NCBI RefSeq assembly: GCF_000337775.1
Contig: NZ_AOLQ01000025.1
Location: forward strand, 62,001-126,000
Length of the DNA stretch: 64,000 nucleotides
Source of the DNA: Haloarcula vallismortis ATCC 29715
GTDB lineage: Archaea > Halobacteriota > Halobacteria > Halobacteriales > Haloarculaceae
Direction of reading: 5' to 3'
Positions 24,665 to 33,072 of this stretch are shown here, one piece after another (within the stretch, counting starts at the first letter, position 1; each line of letters begins with the position of its first letter). The notes beneath the pieces were generated by a model. The model saw only the letters and a list, made by a program, of their open reading frames with translations, had not been told where the DNA came from and did no database searches. A program made the translations under genes and the position numbers.

Positions 24665-27600
24665 TCATTGCACCGTCGAGTTGTCGCGGACGTCGAAGTC
24701 CTTCTGTGTCCCAACGTCGTTCACGTCCTGCGGGAACGTGAGATCGAGATCGACATCCATGTTGAATTCGTTGACTACCTCCTCGGTCGCCGGGTAGACG
24801 CCGACCATCGACACCTTCGTTTCCTGCATCTGGGTCTCGACATCGTAGCCGCGTGACGTGATCGCGTTCGCGGAATCCCCGATCGCGTAGGGCACGTGCC
24901 CGTCGGGATACTTCTCCTCCAGGCTCTGGCCTTTGAACACGCCACCCCAGTGGTACGGCAGGAACACTTCCTGTGGGTTCGGTCGGTTCGTCACCCGCGA
25001 TTTCACCAGGACGGACCCGCGGTCCGTCGAGGCGATGACGATCAGGTCGCCGCCGTCAATGCCCAGGTCCTCCGCCATCTCCGGATGGACCTCGGCGTAC
25101 ATGTGCGGCTGGAGGTCAGCGGTGTGGATGTTGTTCCGCGTCTCCGCACCACCGCCCTGGTGTTCGACCTGCCGACCGCTGGTCATGATGGTGTCCAGGT
25201 CCGGGCCTTCCTCCTGATTGTGGATGATGTCCGTCGCCCGTTCCTGCTCGACGAGGTTGTTCTGGTCGAGCCGGTAGAAGTTCCGCTGCTGGCCGTTTGC
25301 CGGCCACTCGTTCAGCAGTTCCGTGTCCGGCCCCTCGATAGGCTCGCGGTGGACCGGCACCTTATCGAGGAAGCTCCAGACGACGGCCCGTGCCCGGCCG
25401 CGCCCGGTCGGCGCGTCGGGTTGTGCGAAGTCGTACTGCTCGTAGAACTCGGGGTCGACCCCCTCACCGATCATCGTTTCGAGGTACTCGTCGAACACCG
25501 CGCTCCCCGTGTCGGGGTTATTGAGCGCCTGCGCGGCGGTGTACACCGACTCCTGGTTGTCGAGCGCGTACTGCTGTGGGATGGTGAGTTCGTCCGGCTG
25601 GACCTCTTGCTCGGAGTCGATGAGGCTCTGTGGCGGCGTCACCTTCCAGCCCGGGTACTCGGGGATACCGTGAATCATGCCGTCCGCGGCCGTGTCGTCG
25701 TCGTCAGCCCACTCGGGGTTGTACGGCGCACGGGTCAGGTCCAGAGCCTCTTCCTGGCTCTCGTAGCGGTCCCCGACAGCGTCGAGCGTCTCCTGCATCG
25801 GGTACTCGTCGTCCGTCGGCATTGCGTCCCAGTCCTCCGGGGTCGGTGCCGAGACGCCCCACCGGGTCCGGAAGTCCTGTCCCCCGTTGTTGGGGTCGAG
25901 GTCGTCGTTCCAGATAATCGGCGTCCCCGGATGGTCCTCGCCCCAGCAAGGCCAGGGGAGCATCCAGTACTCACCCGCGACCGGCGTCCCCTCGGCCCCT
26001 TTGAGGTCCTCGTTGGAGAACGCGTAGTCGTACTCCAGATGTTGCTGGAGCCGTTCGGGTGTCTGCCGGTAGCCGATGGTGTTGGTTCCGAGGTTGAACT
26101 CGCGGACGACACCCTCGTAGGAGGACTTGCCGTTGTAGAGGTCCGAGCCCGCGCCCCAGTCGAAGTGCTCGCCGAAGCCGAGGTAGCCGGCGAGTTCCTG
26201 CATGATCTGGAGGTCCGGCTTGGAGTTGTGGGCCGGCGAGCGGACCGGTTCGGACCACTGCACCGACCGGTTCGTGTTGGTCAGCGACCGGTAGTGCTCG
26301 TACTGGCTAGACGCCGGCAACAGCAACACCGGCGGGCCGTCCTCGTAGTCGGGGAGGACGCTCGCGACCGAGGGGAACACGTCGATGACGACCAGCAGGT
26401 CGAGGTTCTCCATCCCCTCTTTCATCTGTTCCATCTCGCTGATGGAGTTCGCCGAGTGCCCCCAGAAGAACGCGATTTTCGTCTGGTCGGGCTGGTAGAT
26501 CGGCGTCTCCTGATAGCGGTCCTCCTTGTCGAGTGCCGATTCGAACCAGCGGGCCACCGTCAGCCCGTTCTGGAACAGCATCGAGTTCTCGGCCGGGTTA
26601 TTCGGCCCGTGGTCAGTGTTCGGCGGGAGCGAGGCTGCGTCCTCGCTCCCTTCGTAGTTCGGGCTCTGGCGGACGTACTTCTCCGGCGGCATCAGCTCGA
26701 ACCGGTCGTACATGTCCGCAAACGAGGTGGAGCCGCTGGTCTCGGGGGTGCGGTCCCAGATTTCGGCCCACCACGACCAGCCACCCGGTGACAGACCGTA
26801 ATACCCCGGAAGGATGTGGCTGGCGACAGCCAGGTCGGTCGCTCCCTGCACGTTCGCGTGGCCACGCATTACCTGGAGGCCGCCGCCGCTCCGGGCCGCG
26901 CTCCCGGAGGCGAGGCTCGCCATCGCATACGAGCGGATGTTCTGGGTCCCGTTGTTGTGCTGGGTCCCACCCATCGCCCACTCAATCTGGACGTGGGGCC
27001 GGGCCTCGTCGATCATGTCGGCGATGCGCTCGATGTCCTCGGCGGACACCCAGGTAATCTCCTCGACGGTCTCCTTGTCGTACTGGTCGAGTTGCGCCTC
27101 AACGTCTTCCCAGCCCTGAACGCGGTCCGTGAGCATGTTCTGTCCGCTTTCGTCCGCGTCGGGGTCCATCGCCAGCCCGTGCTTGTCGCGGAGCTCTTTG
27201 ATGATCCCCATCATCAGGGCCACGTCGGTGCCCGGACGGAACCGCATGAACTCGTCGGCGTGGGCCGACGTTTTCGTGAACCGCGGGTCCAGATTGAGGA
27301 TAGTGCCGCCCCGCTTTTGCCCTTCGAGGATGTGCTGCATCGCGATTGGGTGTGCCTCGGCCGGGTTCTGCCCGATGATGATGTTCAGGTCGAAGTTCCG
27401 GTAGTCCTGAACGGTGTTGGTCATCGCGCCGTACCCCCAGGTGTTTGCCAGCCCCGTCACCGTCGTGGAGTGGCAAATCCGAGCCTGGTGGTCGATGTTG
27501 TTCGTGCCCATGAACGCCGCCAGTTTCCGGCTTGCGTAGGCCTCCTCGTTGGAGTGATGGGCGCTGCCGAGCAACATCACGCTCTCGCGGCTGTGCTCCG

Positions 27601-28066
27601 CGTCGACGTCGACGGCCTCGCTCGGTGAGACGTCGTCATCCGGCCACAGCGCTCGGATGTCGGTCGCCAGGCGGTCGTAGGCCTCGTTCCAGCCGAGCTT
27701 GCGCCACTCGCCGTCCTCCTGAATCATCGGATGCTTCAGGCGCTTCTCGGAGTGTTCGGTCTCGTAGATGCCGGCCCCTTTCGAGCACAGCGACCCGGCA
27801 TTTATAGGGTGTTCATGCCATGGTTCCATGCCGACGAAGGAGTTGCCCTTCCTCTCGCCCCGGAAGCCACAGCCCACCGAACAGTAGTTGCAAATGGTCT
27901 TGGTCAGTTCGGTGTCCGTGTCTGTCCCGTCCGTTTCCTCGCCGTCTTCCTGAAGTGCCCGACCAGCGCCGCTGACGCCGAGAGCGACCCCGCCCGCGAG
28001 GGCGCTCGCTTTCATGAACGAGCGCCGGTCGAGATCCAGTGAGACTGGTTCCTGTTGTGTACTCAT
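24665..28066 (-). CDS. fdhA: Formate dehydrogenase-like molybdopterin alpha subunit, Tat-exported, Cys form
   Basis: A 1133-residue catalytic subunit of the DMSO-reductase superfamily. A Tat signal (R-R-S-F-M-K, residues 14-19) precedes a hydrophobic stretch. A [4Fe-4S] site is formed by C59, C62, C66 and C94. The metal ligand position is C198 in A-R-I-C-H-S-T-T-V, where formate dehydrogenases have Sec or Cys followed by His; here it is a TGC Cys codon. FDH-N-like length and a four-gene operon with FdhB-like and cytochrome b genes suggest periplasmic-side formate oxidation to quinone. Another small-molecule substrate cannot be excluded. Start ATG 28066 gives the usual short Tat N-region. Confidence 0.88.
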   Translation of the reverse strand: MSTQQEPVSLDLDRRSFMKASALAGGVALGVSGAGRALQEDGEETDGTDTDTELTKTICNYCSVGCGFRGERKGNSFVGMEPWHEHPINAGSLCSKGAGIYETEHSEKRLKHPMIQEDGEWRKLGWNEAYDRLATDIRALWPDDDVSPSEAVDVDAEHSRESVMLLGSAHHSNEEAYASRKLAAFMGTNNIDHQARICHSTTVTGLANTWGYGAMTNTVQDYRNFDLNIIIGQNPAEAHPIAMQHILEGQKRGGTILNLDPRFTKTSAHADEFMRFRPGTDVALMMGIIKELRDKHGLAMDPDADESGQNMLTDRVQGWEDVEAQLDQYDKETVEEITWVSAEDIERIADMIDEARPHVQIEWAMGGTQHNNGTQNIRSYAMASLASGSAARSGGGLQVMRGHANVQGATDLAVASHILPGYYGLSPGGWSWWAEIWDRTPETSGSTSFADMYDRFELMPPEKYVRQSPNYEGSEDAASLPPNTDHGPNNPAENSMLFQNGLTVARWFESALDKEDRYQETPIYQPDQTKIAFFWGHSANSISEMEQMKEGMENLDLLVVIDVFPSVASVLPDYEDGPPVLLLPASSQYEHYRSLTNTNRSVQWSEPVRSPAHNSKPDLQIMQELAGYLGFGEHFDWGAGSDLYNGKSSYEGVVREFNLGTNTIGYRQTPERLQQHLEYDYAFSNEDLKGAEGTPVAGEYWMLPWPCWGEDHPGTPIIWNDDLDPNNGGQDFRTRWGVSAPTPEDWDAMPTDDEYPMQETLDAVGDRYESQEEALDLTRAPYNPEWADDDDTAADGMIHGIPEYPGWKVTPPQSLIDSEQEVQPDELTIPQQYALDNQESVYTAAQALNNPDTGSAVFDEYLETMIGEGVDPEFYEQYDFAQPDAPTGRGRARAVVWSFLDKVPVHREPIEGPDTELLNEWPANGQQRNFYRLDQNNLVEQERATDIIHNQEEGPDLDTIMTSGRQVEHQGGGAETRNNIHTADLQPHMYAEVHPEMAEDLGIDGGDLIVIASTDRGSVLVKSRVTNRPNPQEVFLPYHWGGVFKGQSLEEKYPDGHVPYAIGDSANAITSRGYDVETQMQETKVSMVGVYPATEEVVNEFNMDVDLDLTFPQDVNDVGTQKDFDVRDNSTVQ

Positions 28067-28218
28067 GGTGAATGGTGCCCACCCATTACCGATGCTGTCC
28101 GCGCTTGCCACGCAATCTGGTTTGTCATTGTCTAACTAGACGTGCTACAACTTTACTGTCATGTATGATAAAAGGTGTCATATTTTGCCATGATTATTAC
28201 TGGGGATTTTTTGACGGG

Positions 28219-28230
28219 CCAAAATTTTGG
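28219..28230. promoter_or_regulatory. 12-base perfect palindrome CCAAAATTTTGG
   Basis: A perfect self-complementary 12-mer in the fdhA/hdr divergent region, six bases from the GTGTTCAC inverted repeat. A regulator-binding site is likely; the protein is unknown. Confidence 0.5.
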
Positions 28231-28235
28231 GGGTT

Positions 28236-28261
28236 GTGTTCACGAATACATATGTGAACAC
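28236..28261. promoter_or_regulatory. Inverted repeat GTGTTCAC-N10-GTGAACAC
   Basis: Perfect 8-base arms with a 10-base AT-rich spacer. It ends 10 bases before the rightward TATA box, a position typical of an activator or repressor that touches TFB/TBP. It differs from the CGAAC-N4-GTTCG site reported for haloarchaeal NarO. Confidence 0.6.
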
Positions 28262-28271
28262 TCCGCAAGGT

Positions 28272-28279
28272 CTATTACC
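28272..28279 (+). promoter_or_regulatory. TATA box of the HdrA/MvhD-like gene
   Basis: CTATTACC, 23-30 bases before ATG 28302, consistent with a leaderless transcript. Confidence 0.55.
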
Positions 28280-28301
28280 GGCACAGGGTTTTGCATGATT
28301 A

Positions 28302-30437
28302 ATGGATACAGGTGCCTTTGTGTGTTCCTGCGGGGGATCGTGTGATATCGACCTCGAAGCGGTTCGGGACGGCGTCGATGATGTCGACGTCGTGGCCAGT
28401 TCCGAACTGCTCTGTCAGGACGGCCTGGCCGGGATGTCACAGGTCATCGAGGAGTACGACCTCGATCAGGTCATCGCGACGACGCCGGAACCGTCGTGCC
28501 AGGACCGAATTCGCGGGCTGGCCGACGAACACGGCCTGCATCCCGAGGCGTCGGTGTTCGTCGACCATCGGGAGACCAACGCCTGGGTCCACGACGAGGC
28601 GGCGGCCACCGACAAGACGGCACGCCTCATCAACGCGAAACAGGCCGGCCTGCGCGAGGAAGCGCCGTCGCGAACGGTGTCGAAAGACGCCGGGAACCGC
28701 GTCGCCGTCGTCGGCGACCCCGGCGCGGCCCGGTCACTGACCGACGACGCCGACGTGACGTTCATCGCGGACGGCCGGGACTTCGCCGACGTGGAAGGAC
28801 TCGGCGACGTGACGATGGAACGCGGTCGCGTCGTCGACATCGAGGGGTCCTACGGCGAGTACGAACTCACGCTGGAAGCCCGCGTCACCGACGACTGTAT
28901 CGATTGCATGGACTGCGTGCGTGAGGGGCCGGATGGGATGGTGACGGAGTTCCCCGTCGACATCCATCCGGACGCCCCTGACGGCGAGTGGACGAACACC
29001 TGTCCGACTGACGCTATCGACTTAGGCGGCGTCACCCGCACCGTCGAAGTCGACCAGGTCATCTACCCGGGCGGCCGCGACAACGCCCGCGGCGGTCGAC
29101 TGGGTTTCTACACCGGGCCGGTCGACGCCGGAACCATCGCCGCCGTCGAATCACAACTGGGCGGCATCGAGAAACCGCAGTTCCTCGACCTCGATATGGA
29201 CGTCTGTGCGGCCGGCGCATCAAGCCAGGAGGGGTGTACGGCCTGCGTCGACGCCTGTCCCCACGGCGCGGTCGACCGGCCGACCATCGACTCCGTCGAG
29301 TTCGACGAGACCGCCTGTGAGAACTGCGGTGCCTGTACGAGCGCCTGTCCGACCGGCGCGACCCAGCTCCGCGAGCCTTCGAACCGGCGGCTCGCCCGCG
29401 AGGTCGAGGCGCTGCTGGAAGACGACGCGGACGGGGGGCTGCTCTCGCGGGGTGACAGCAGGGGTATCGAGACGCAGGTCGTCGCGTTCGTCTGCTCGGA
29501 GTACGCTGCCGAGCGACTCCGAGCACATGGACGCAAAGCCGTCCGGTCGGGCGACCTCGACTACCCACCGATTCTCCCGGTCCAGGTCAACTGTACGGAC
29601 ACCGTCGGCGAGGCCCACGTCATGCACGCGCTCGCGGCCGGCGCGGACGGGGTGGCAATCGTCGGCTGTGGGGGCTCCTGTCTGCACTCCGGCCCCGACC
29701 CCAAGCAGGAGCTGGTCGACCGGCTCAATCAGGCGACGACTGACCTCGGGCTGGGCGACCGCGTCGGTTTCTTCGCGCCGGAGGCCGGCAACCCCGAGGC
29801 GTTCGTCGAGTCGCTGTCCGGCTTCGTCGAGTTCGGGTTAGACGAGACGCCAGTCCCGGCCGGCGACTACGAGGCGACGGGCCGCAGCGATACGGGCCGC
29901 GAGGAACCCCGCCCCAACCCCGACTTCGACAGCCACGGCTGGACCTTAGAGAGCGTCCGGACTATCCTCGATCACGCCGAGCCCGAACGCGAGGTGATCC
30001 GCGGGCTGAAGGACTTCGGCGTCATGGACGTCAACGACGCGTGTACGCTGACGCCGACCTGTACGAACCTCTGTCCGACCGACGCCATCAAGCGGACCGG
30101 GCAGGGCGAACTGGCGTTTAACCACGCTGACTGTGTCAACTGCGGCCTCTGTGAGGAGGGCTGTCCGGAGACGGCGATTACGATGCACGACGGGCTCGAC
30201 CTCTCCTTGCTCCCCGAGAACCGGGGCGGCGAGGCCTGGGTGACGGTTCACGAGGGCGAGATGCTGGAGTGTGTCCGCTGTGGCAAGCCGTTCACCAGCG
30301 TCGCCTCGGCCGACAAGATCGAGGACGAAGTAGGTGACCAGGTCGAGGGGCTGGCTCCCGACGCCGACCACAGCGTCTTCGAGTACTGTAGCGACTGTCG
30401 GAGTCGCCTGCTGTTCGACCAGGGGGAGAAGCGATGA
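28302..30437 (+). CDS. HdrA/MvhD-derived multi-cluster iron-sulfur protein
   Basis: A 711-residue soluble protein. The N-terminus (F-V-C-S-C-G-G-S-C) resembles HdrA. A short Rossmann-like remnant follows (R-V-A-V-V-G-D-P-G-A-A), lacking most of the HdrA FAD domain. Next come a C-I-D-C-M-D-C ferredoxin part, a C-T-A-C-V-D-A-C-P / C-E-N-C-G-A-C-T-S-A-C-P ferredoxin domain, and an MvhD/FlpD-like domain (V-A-F-V-C-S-E-Y and I-V-G-C-G-G-S-C). A third ferredoxin domain (C-V-N-C-G-L-C-E-E-G-C-P) and a terminal C-x2-C...C-x2-C zinc or rubredoxin-like pair complete it. It probably moves electrons between the formate dehydrogenase region and a soluble acceptor; bifurcation is doubtful without FAD. The TorD-like gene overlaps its stop by four bases. 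Confidence 0.8.
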   Translation: MDTGAFVCSCGGSCDIDLEAVRDGVDDVDVVASSELLCQDGLAGMSQVIEEYDLDQVIATTPEPSCQDRIRGLADEHGLHPEASVFVDHRETNAWVHDEAAATDKTARLINAKQAGLREEAPSRTVSKDAGNRVAVVGDPGAARSLTDDADVTFIADGRDFADVEGLGDVTMERGRVVDIEGSYGEYELTLEARVTDDCIDCMDCVREGPDGMVTEFPVDIHPDAPDGEWTNTCPTDAIDLGGVTRTVEVDQVIYPGGRDNARGGRLGFYTGPVDAGTIAAVESQLGGIEKPQFLDLDMDVCAAGASSQEGCTACVDACPHGAVDRPTIDSVEFDETACENCGACTSACPTGATQLREPSNRRLAREVEALLEDDADGGLLSRGDSRGIETQVVAFVCSEYAAERLRAHGRKAVRSGDLDYPPILPVQVNCTDTVGEAHVMHALAAGADGVAIVGCGGSCLHSGPDPKQELVDRLNQATTDLGLGDRVGFFAPEAGNPEAFVESLSGFVEFGLDETPVPAGDYEATGRSDTGREEPRPNPDFDSHGWTLESVRTILDHAEPEREVIRGLKDFGVMDVNDACTLTPTCTNLCPTDAIKRTGQGELAFNHADCVNCGLCEEGCPETAITMHDGLDLSLLPENRGGEAWVTVHEGEMLECVRCGKPFTSVASADKIEDEVGDQVEGLAPDADHSVFEYCSDCRSRLLFDQGEKR

Positions 30438-31060
30438 ACGACGCGGCCGTCTACGAGGCCCGCCTCGAACTGGTCGACTTCGTCATCGACGTGTTCTGGG
30501 ACGTGCCCGACGAAGCGTTCGTCGAGCGGCTGTTGAGCGGCGATATCCAGCTACCGGAGGACTCCATCAACGACCAGCTCGACGAGGGGTTCGAGCTATT
30601 GCAGGCGTGGATAGACGAGAACACCGACCGGTCGGTGTCGGCGGTGCAGGCGGACCTCGAACGGGAGTACACGAACCTGCTCGTCGGCCCGCGGCCGCCG
30701 GTGTTGCCCCACGAGACGAACTACCGGGAGGACACGGAGTTCATCGGCGAGGGGCTCGCCGAGGTCGATGCCAGCTACGCCGCGGCGGGGTGGTCACCGC
30801 CCGAGGACTACCCCGAAGAAGACGACTTCATCGCCGTCGAACTGGCGTTCCTGCGGTATCTCATCGAGCGCCAGCGCGAGGGCGACGAGGAGACCGTTGG
30901 CTACGAGCGGGTGTTCATCGAGCAACATCTCAGCGAGTGGGTCGTCGACTTTGCCGAGGAGATGCGCGAGGAGGCCGACGACGGCCTCTTCCTCGCGGCG
31001 GCGCTCGTCTGTGAGGGGCTGGTCCGCTTCGAAGACGAGATCGTCGCACAGATCGGCTAG
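30434..31060 (+). CDS. TorD/DmsD-family molybdoenzyme chaperone
   Basis: A 208-residue all-helical acidic protein. The conserved loop L-L-V-G-P-R-P-P-V-L-P-H-E-T-N-Y matches the E/L-Y-x-x-L-F-x-G-P pattern of TorD/NarJ-type chaperones. These bind the Tat signal of a molybdoenzyme and hold it until the cofactor is loaded. The client is most likely the nearby fdhA product, which has a Tat signal. It is co-transcribed with the HdrA/MvhD-like gene through a four-base overlap and convergent with three small membrane-protein genes. Confidence 0.85.
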   Translation: MNDAAVYEARLELVDFVIDVFWDVPDEAFVERLLSGDIQLPEDSINDQLDEGFELLQAWIDENTDRSVSAVQADLEREYTNLLVGPRPPVLPHETNYREDTEFIGEGLAEVDASYAAAGWSPPEDYPEEDDFIAVELAFLRYLIERQREGDEETVGYERVFIEQHLSEWVVDFAEEMREEADDGLFLAAALVCEGLVRFEDEIVAQIG

Positions 31061-31066
31061 AGGCGG

Positions 31067-31300
31067 CTACCGGATTCGGAGCGCGAGTCCCATGCTGGCG
31101 ACGAGGCCGACGACCAGCAGGACCTTCACGGCGGGCAGCAGGAGCGCCATCGCCTGTTCCATGAGAAAGAGCGACCGCCAGGAATTGACCGACCGCGCGA
31201 TGACCGCGACGGCCCCCGCGCCCGCGACCAGAACGCAGAGGAGCGTGATTGAAGCGGCCGCGACCACACCGAACGGGTTCGCGTGTAATCGCTCACGCAT
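31067..31300 (-). CDS. Small two-helix membrane protein (third of a three-gene set)
   Basis: A 77-residue protein with two hydrophobic segments (about 11-34 and 51-74) separated by a short loop (S-V-N-S-W-R-S-L). Its start overlaps the preceding gene's stop by eight bases, so the two are translated together. No family recognised. Convergent with the TorD-like gene, six bases away. Confidence 0.65.
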   Translation of the reverse strand: MRERLHANPFGVVAAASITLLCVLVAGAGAVAVIARSVNSWRSLFLMEQAMALLLPAVKVLLVVGLVASMGLALRIR

Positions 31301-31568
31301 CGGGGACCACCCGCCGACCGACGACGAGGACCACGAACAGCGGGACGAGGACGACTAGCAGACGGCTGACGAACAGACCGATATAGCTGATAGTCGATTC
31401 GAGGTGAATCTGCCAGTGCCAGCTTCCCTTGAGCTCGGCGATGAGGCCGATTGTGCCGACGACAAGCAGTGACAGTGCCAGCAGCGTAGCGAGGGTGTAA
31501 ACCAGAATTCGGAGATATCCGAGAAGTGAGACGGCAGTCAGTCGGGAGTTCGATTGCTCGGTGGCCAT
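31293..31568 (-). CDS. Small membrane protein (second of a three-gene set)
   Basis: A 91-residue protein from ATG 31568. It has two strong membrane segments (about 15-39 and 57-84) joined by a polar loop with W-H-W-Q-I-H-L. The ATG overlaps the stop of the 49-residue gene upstream. Longer in-frame starts exist, but would run through that gene and its promoter. Function unknown. Confidence 0.7.
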   Translation of the reverse strand: MATEQSNSRLTAVSLLGYLRILVYTLATLLALSLLVVGTIGLIAELKGSWHWQIHLESTISYIGLFVSRLLVVLVPLFVVLVVGRRVVPDA

Positions 31569-31717
31569 CAGGTACCCTCTCCGGTCCAGTGCTGCTGATA
31601 GATATCGTACGTGATGACGGCGAGGACGACCAGCCCGACACCGAGGACCGCCGCACCCATATCGGGCGGAAACGGGAGATTGAGCCCCGATTCCGAGTGC
31701 ATGAGGATAGTTAGCAT
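31568..31717 (-). CDS. 49-residue single-helix membrane protein (first of a three-gene set)
   Basis: A short ORF beginning M-L-T-I-L-M-H-S-E with one membrane helix (about residues 21-40) and a short polar C-terminus (Q-Q-H-W-T-G-E-G-T). The stop TGA overlaps the next ATG. A T-rich TATA element (TTTTTTACTT) lies about 25-35 bases upstream on the minus strand. Promoter, overlap and helix together support it as a real gene. Function unknown. Confidence 0.6.
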   Translation of the reverse strand: MLTILMHSESGLNLPFPPDMGAAVLGVGLVVLAVITYDIYQQHWTGEGT

Positions 31718-31814
31718 GAGCTGTGGTACGGTCTGGCAAGTAAAAAACTATTGCGACCTGTTTTCTTGAGACAAAGTTTTTCTCCACGTAGCCCCACCCC
31801 TGTGATAGCATACC

Positions 31815-33032
31815 ATGACATCGCGCCGCGGACTGCTGCTTCGGCTCTCCGCACTCACCGGAGCGGCCGGTCTCAGCGGTTGTTCGTCCCTGCTGGCCAG
31901 GCGAGCGGAGTCGCCAACAGGGAACCTCGACCCGAACCCGCGGGCCGACGAACTCCCGATACGACAACACGCCTGGAACGAGCGCCTTCAGAGCGATGCC
32001 GCCGGCAACGACCTGTTGCCACACCATTTCCGGCTGTTCATGCTCGACCTCGACGCCTCGCCGTCTGATACGACCGCGGAAACCGTCGAGCTAGCGATGC
32101 GAACACTGGAAGACGCGTATGAGTTCAACAGTGCAGGGCTCCTGCATATGCTCGGCTGGGGAACAAGCTACTTCGACACCTACGGGTCGCTCGATTCGTC
32201 CCCGATACGCAGCCCGCAGGTCCTCTCCCGGACGGACGACCCCGACCTGCAGGCCTTCGACGCGATGCTCGTCCTCGCGAGTGACGTTCCCTCGAACCTC
32301 TCGGCCGCCGAATCAGCGATGTTCGACACGCGCCCGCGGCTGGCCGACGCGGAGATTCAGGGCCGCCTCGGCGATGTGTTCTCCATCGCCGACCGCCGTG
32401 GCGGGTTCGTCGGGGAGGGACTCCCGGCGGCCCACGCCGACGCGGAGGGCGTCCCCGCCGACATCCCCGAGGAGGCACATATGTTCTCGGGCTTTTTCGC
32501 CGGCCGGAAGGGGACACAGGCCAGCGAGCACCGCGTTACCATCGACGACGGCCCGTATGCCGGTGGAACGACGATACACCTCTCACGAATCAACGAGGCC
32601 TTCGACAACTGGTGGGAGCTCGCCCAGTCCGACCAGGTCAAGCGGCTGTTTTCGGCGGAGTTCTCCCCGGGCGACATCGACAGGGGCGACCTCCCATTCG
32701 CCGACGTAGTCCGCGAGCACGCGAGCAGCGAGGGGGAGGTTGGACATTTCGAGAAGGTGGCCCGCGCCCGCAAGGACGGGGAGCCGATTATCCTCCGGCG
32801 CGACTTCAACACGATTGACGGCGGTCAGGCCGGGCTTCACTTCCTGTCGCTACAGGAGCGTCCGCGGGACTTCGAGGAAGTCCGGGACGCGATGAACGGC
32901 TGGTGGCTCCGGGAAGAACACGAGGACCTCCGGGACCGGCAGAACAACGGCCTGCTGGAGTTCATCGAGGTCGTGTCGCGCTCGAACTTCTACGTCCCAC
33001 CGCGCGACAAACGGGCCTTCCCGACCCCGTAG
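31815..33032 (+). CDS. DyP-type peroxidase-like Tat lipoprotein
   Basis: A 405-residue protein. The N-terminus has a twin Arg (R4-R5) and a lipobox L-S-G-C23, so it is probably exported folded and lipid-anchored. The C-terminal third follows the DyP/EfeB pattern: a His (H311) in a G-H-F-E-K-V-A-R-A-R segment where the haem-ligand His is expected, then I-L-R-R-D-F-N, then A-G-L-H-F-L-S-L-Q and N-F-Y-V-P-P-R. The usual G-x-x-D-G motif is not clear, so enzyme activity is uncertain. It may extract or store haem iron, or act as a peroxidase. It is divergent from the three small membrane genes. Confidence 0.6.
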   Translation: MTSRRGLLLRLSALTGAAGLSGCSSLLARRAESPTGNLDPNPRADELPIRQHAWNERLQSDAAGNDLLPHHFRLFMLDLDASPSDTTAETVELAMRTLEDAYEFNSAGLLHMLGWGTSYFDTYGSLDSSPIRSPQVLSRTDDPDLQAFDAMLVLASDVPSNLSAAESAMFDTRPRLADAEIQGRLGDVFSIADRRGGFVGEGLPAAHADAEGVPADIPEEAHMFSGFFAGRKGTQASEHRVTIDDGPYAGGTTIHLSRINEAFDNWWELAQSDQVKRLFSAEFSPGDIDRGDLPFADVVREHASSEGEVGHFEKVARARKDGEPIILRRDFNTIDGGQAGLHFLSLQERPRDFEEVRDAMNGWWLREEHEDLRDRQNNGLLEFIEVVSRSNFYVPPRDKRAFPTP

Positions 33033-33072
33033 CCGCCGCTGGTCAGGTGTGAGAGTCGAAAGCGGCCGCCGT

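Larger units (their letters stand above)
28067..28301. promoter_or_regulatory. Divergent fdhA / hdr-like promoter region
   Basis: The 235 bases between the fdhA start and the HdrA-like gene hold two perfect palindromic elements, described separately. They also hold a rightward TATA box, and a leftward TATA-like TTTTATCA near 28161-28170 that would give fdhA a leader of about 70 bases. A shorter inverted repeat, GTCTA-AC-TAGAC, lies near 28134-28145. Confidence 0.6.

Noticed and set aside
24896-26791. A 631-codon open frame on the plus strand opposite fdhA
   Set aside because: It is antisense to a clearly conserved gene, Arg/Val-rich with no motif, and is the usual by-product of strong GC3 bias.
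27467-27475. Possible selenocysteine at the fdhA active site
   Set aside because: The codon at residue 198 is TGC (Cys), not TGA, and the reading frame is uninterrupted.
28302-30437. A complete electron-bifurcating HdrABC-Mvh complex
   Set aside because: No HdrB, HdrC or hydrogenase genes are present and the HdrA FAD domain is eroded, so bifurcation cannot be claimed.
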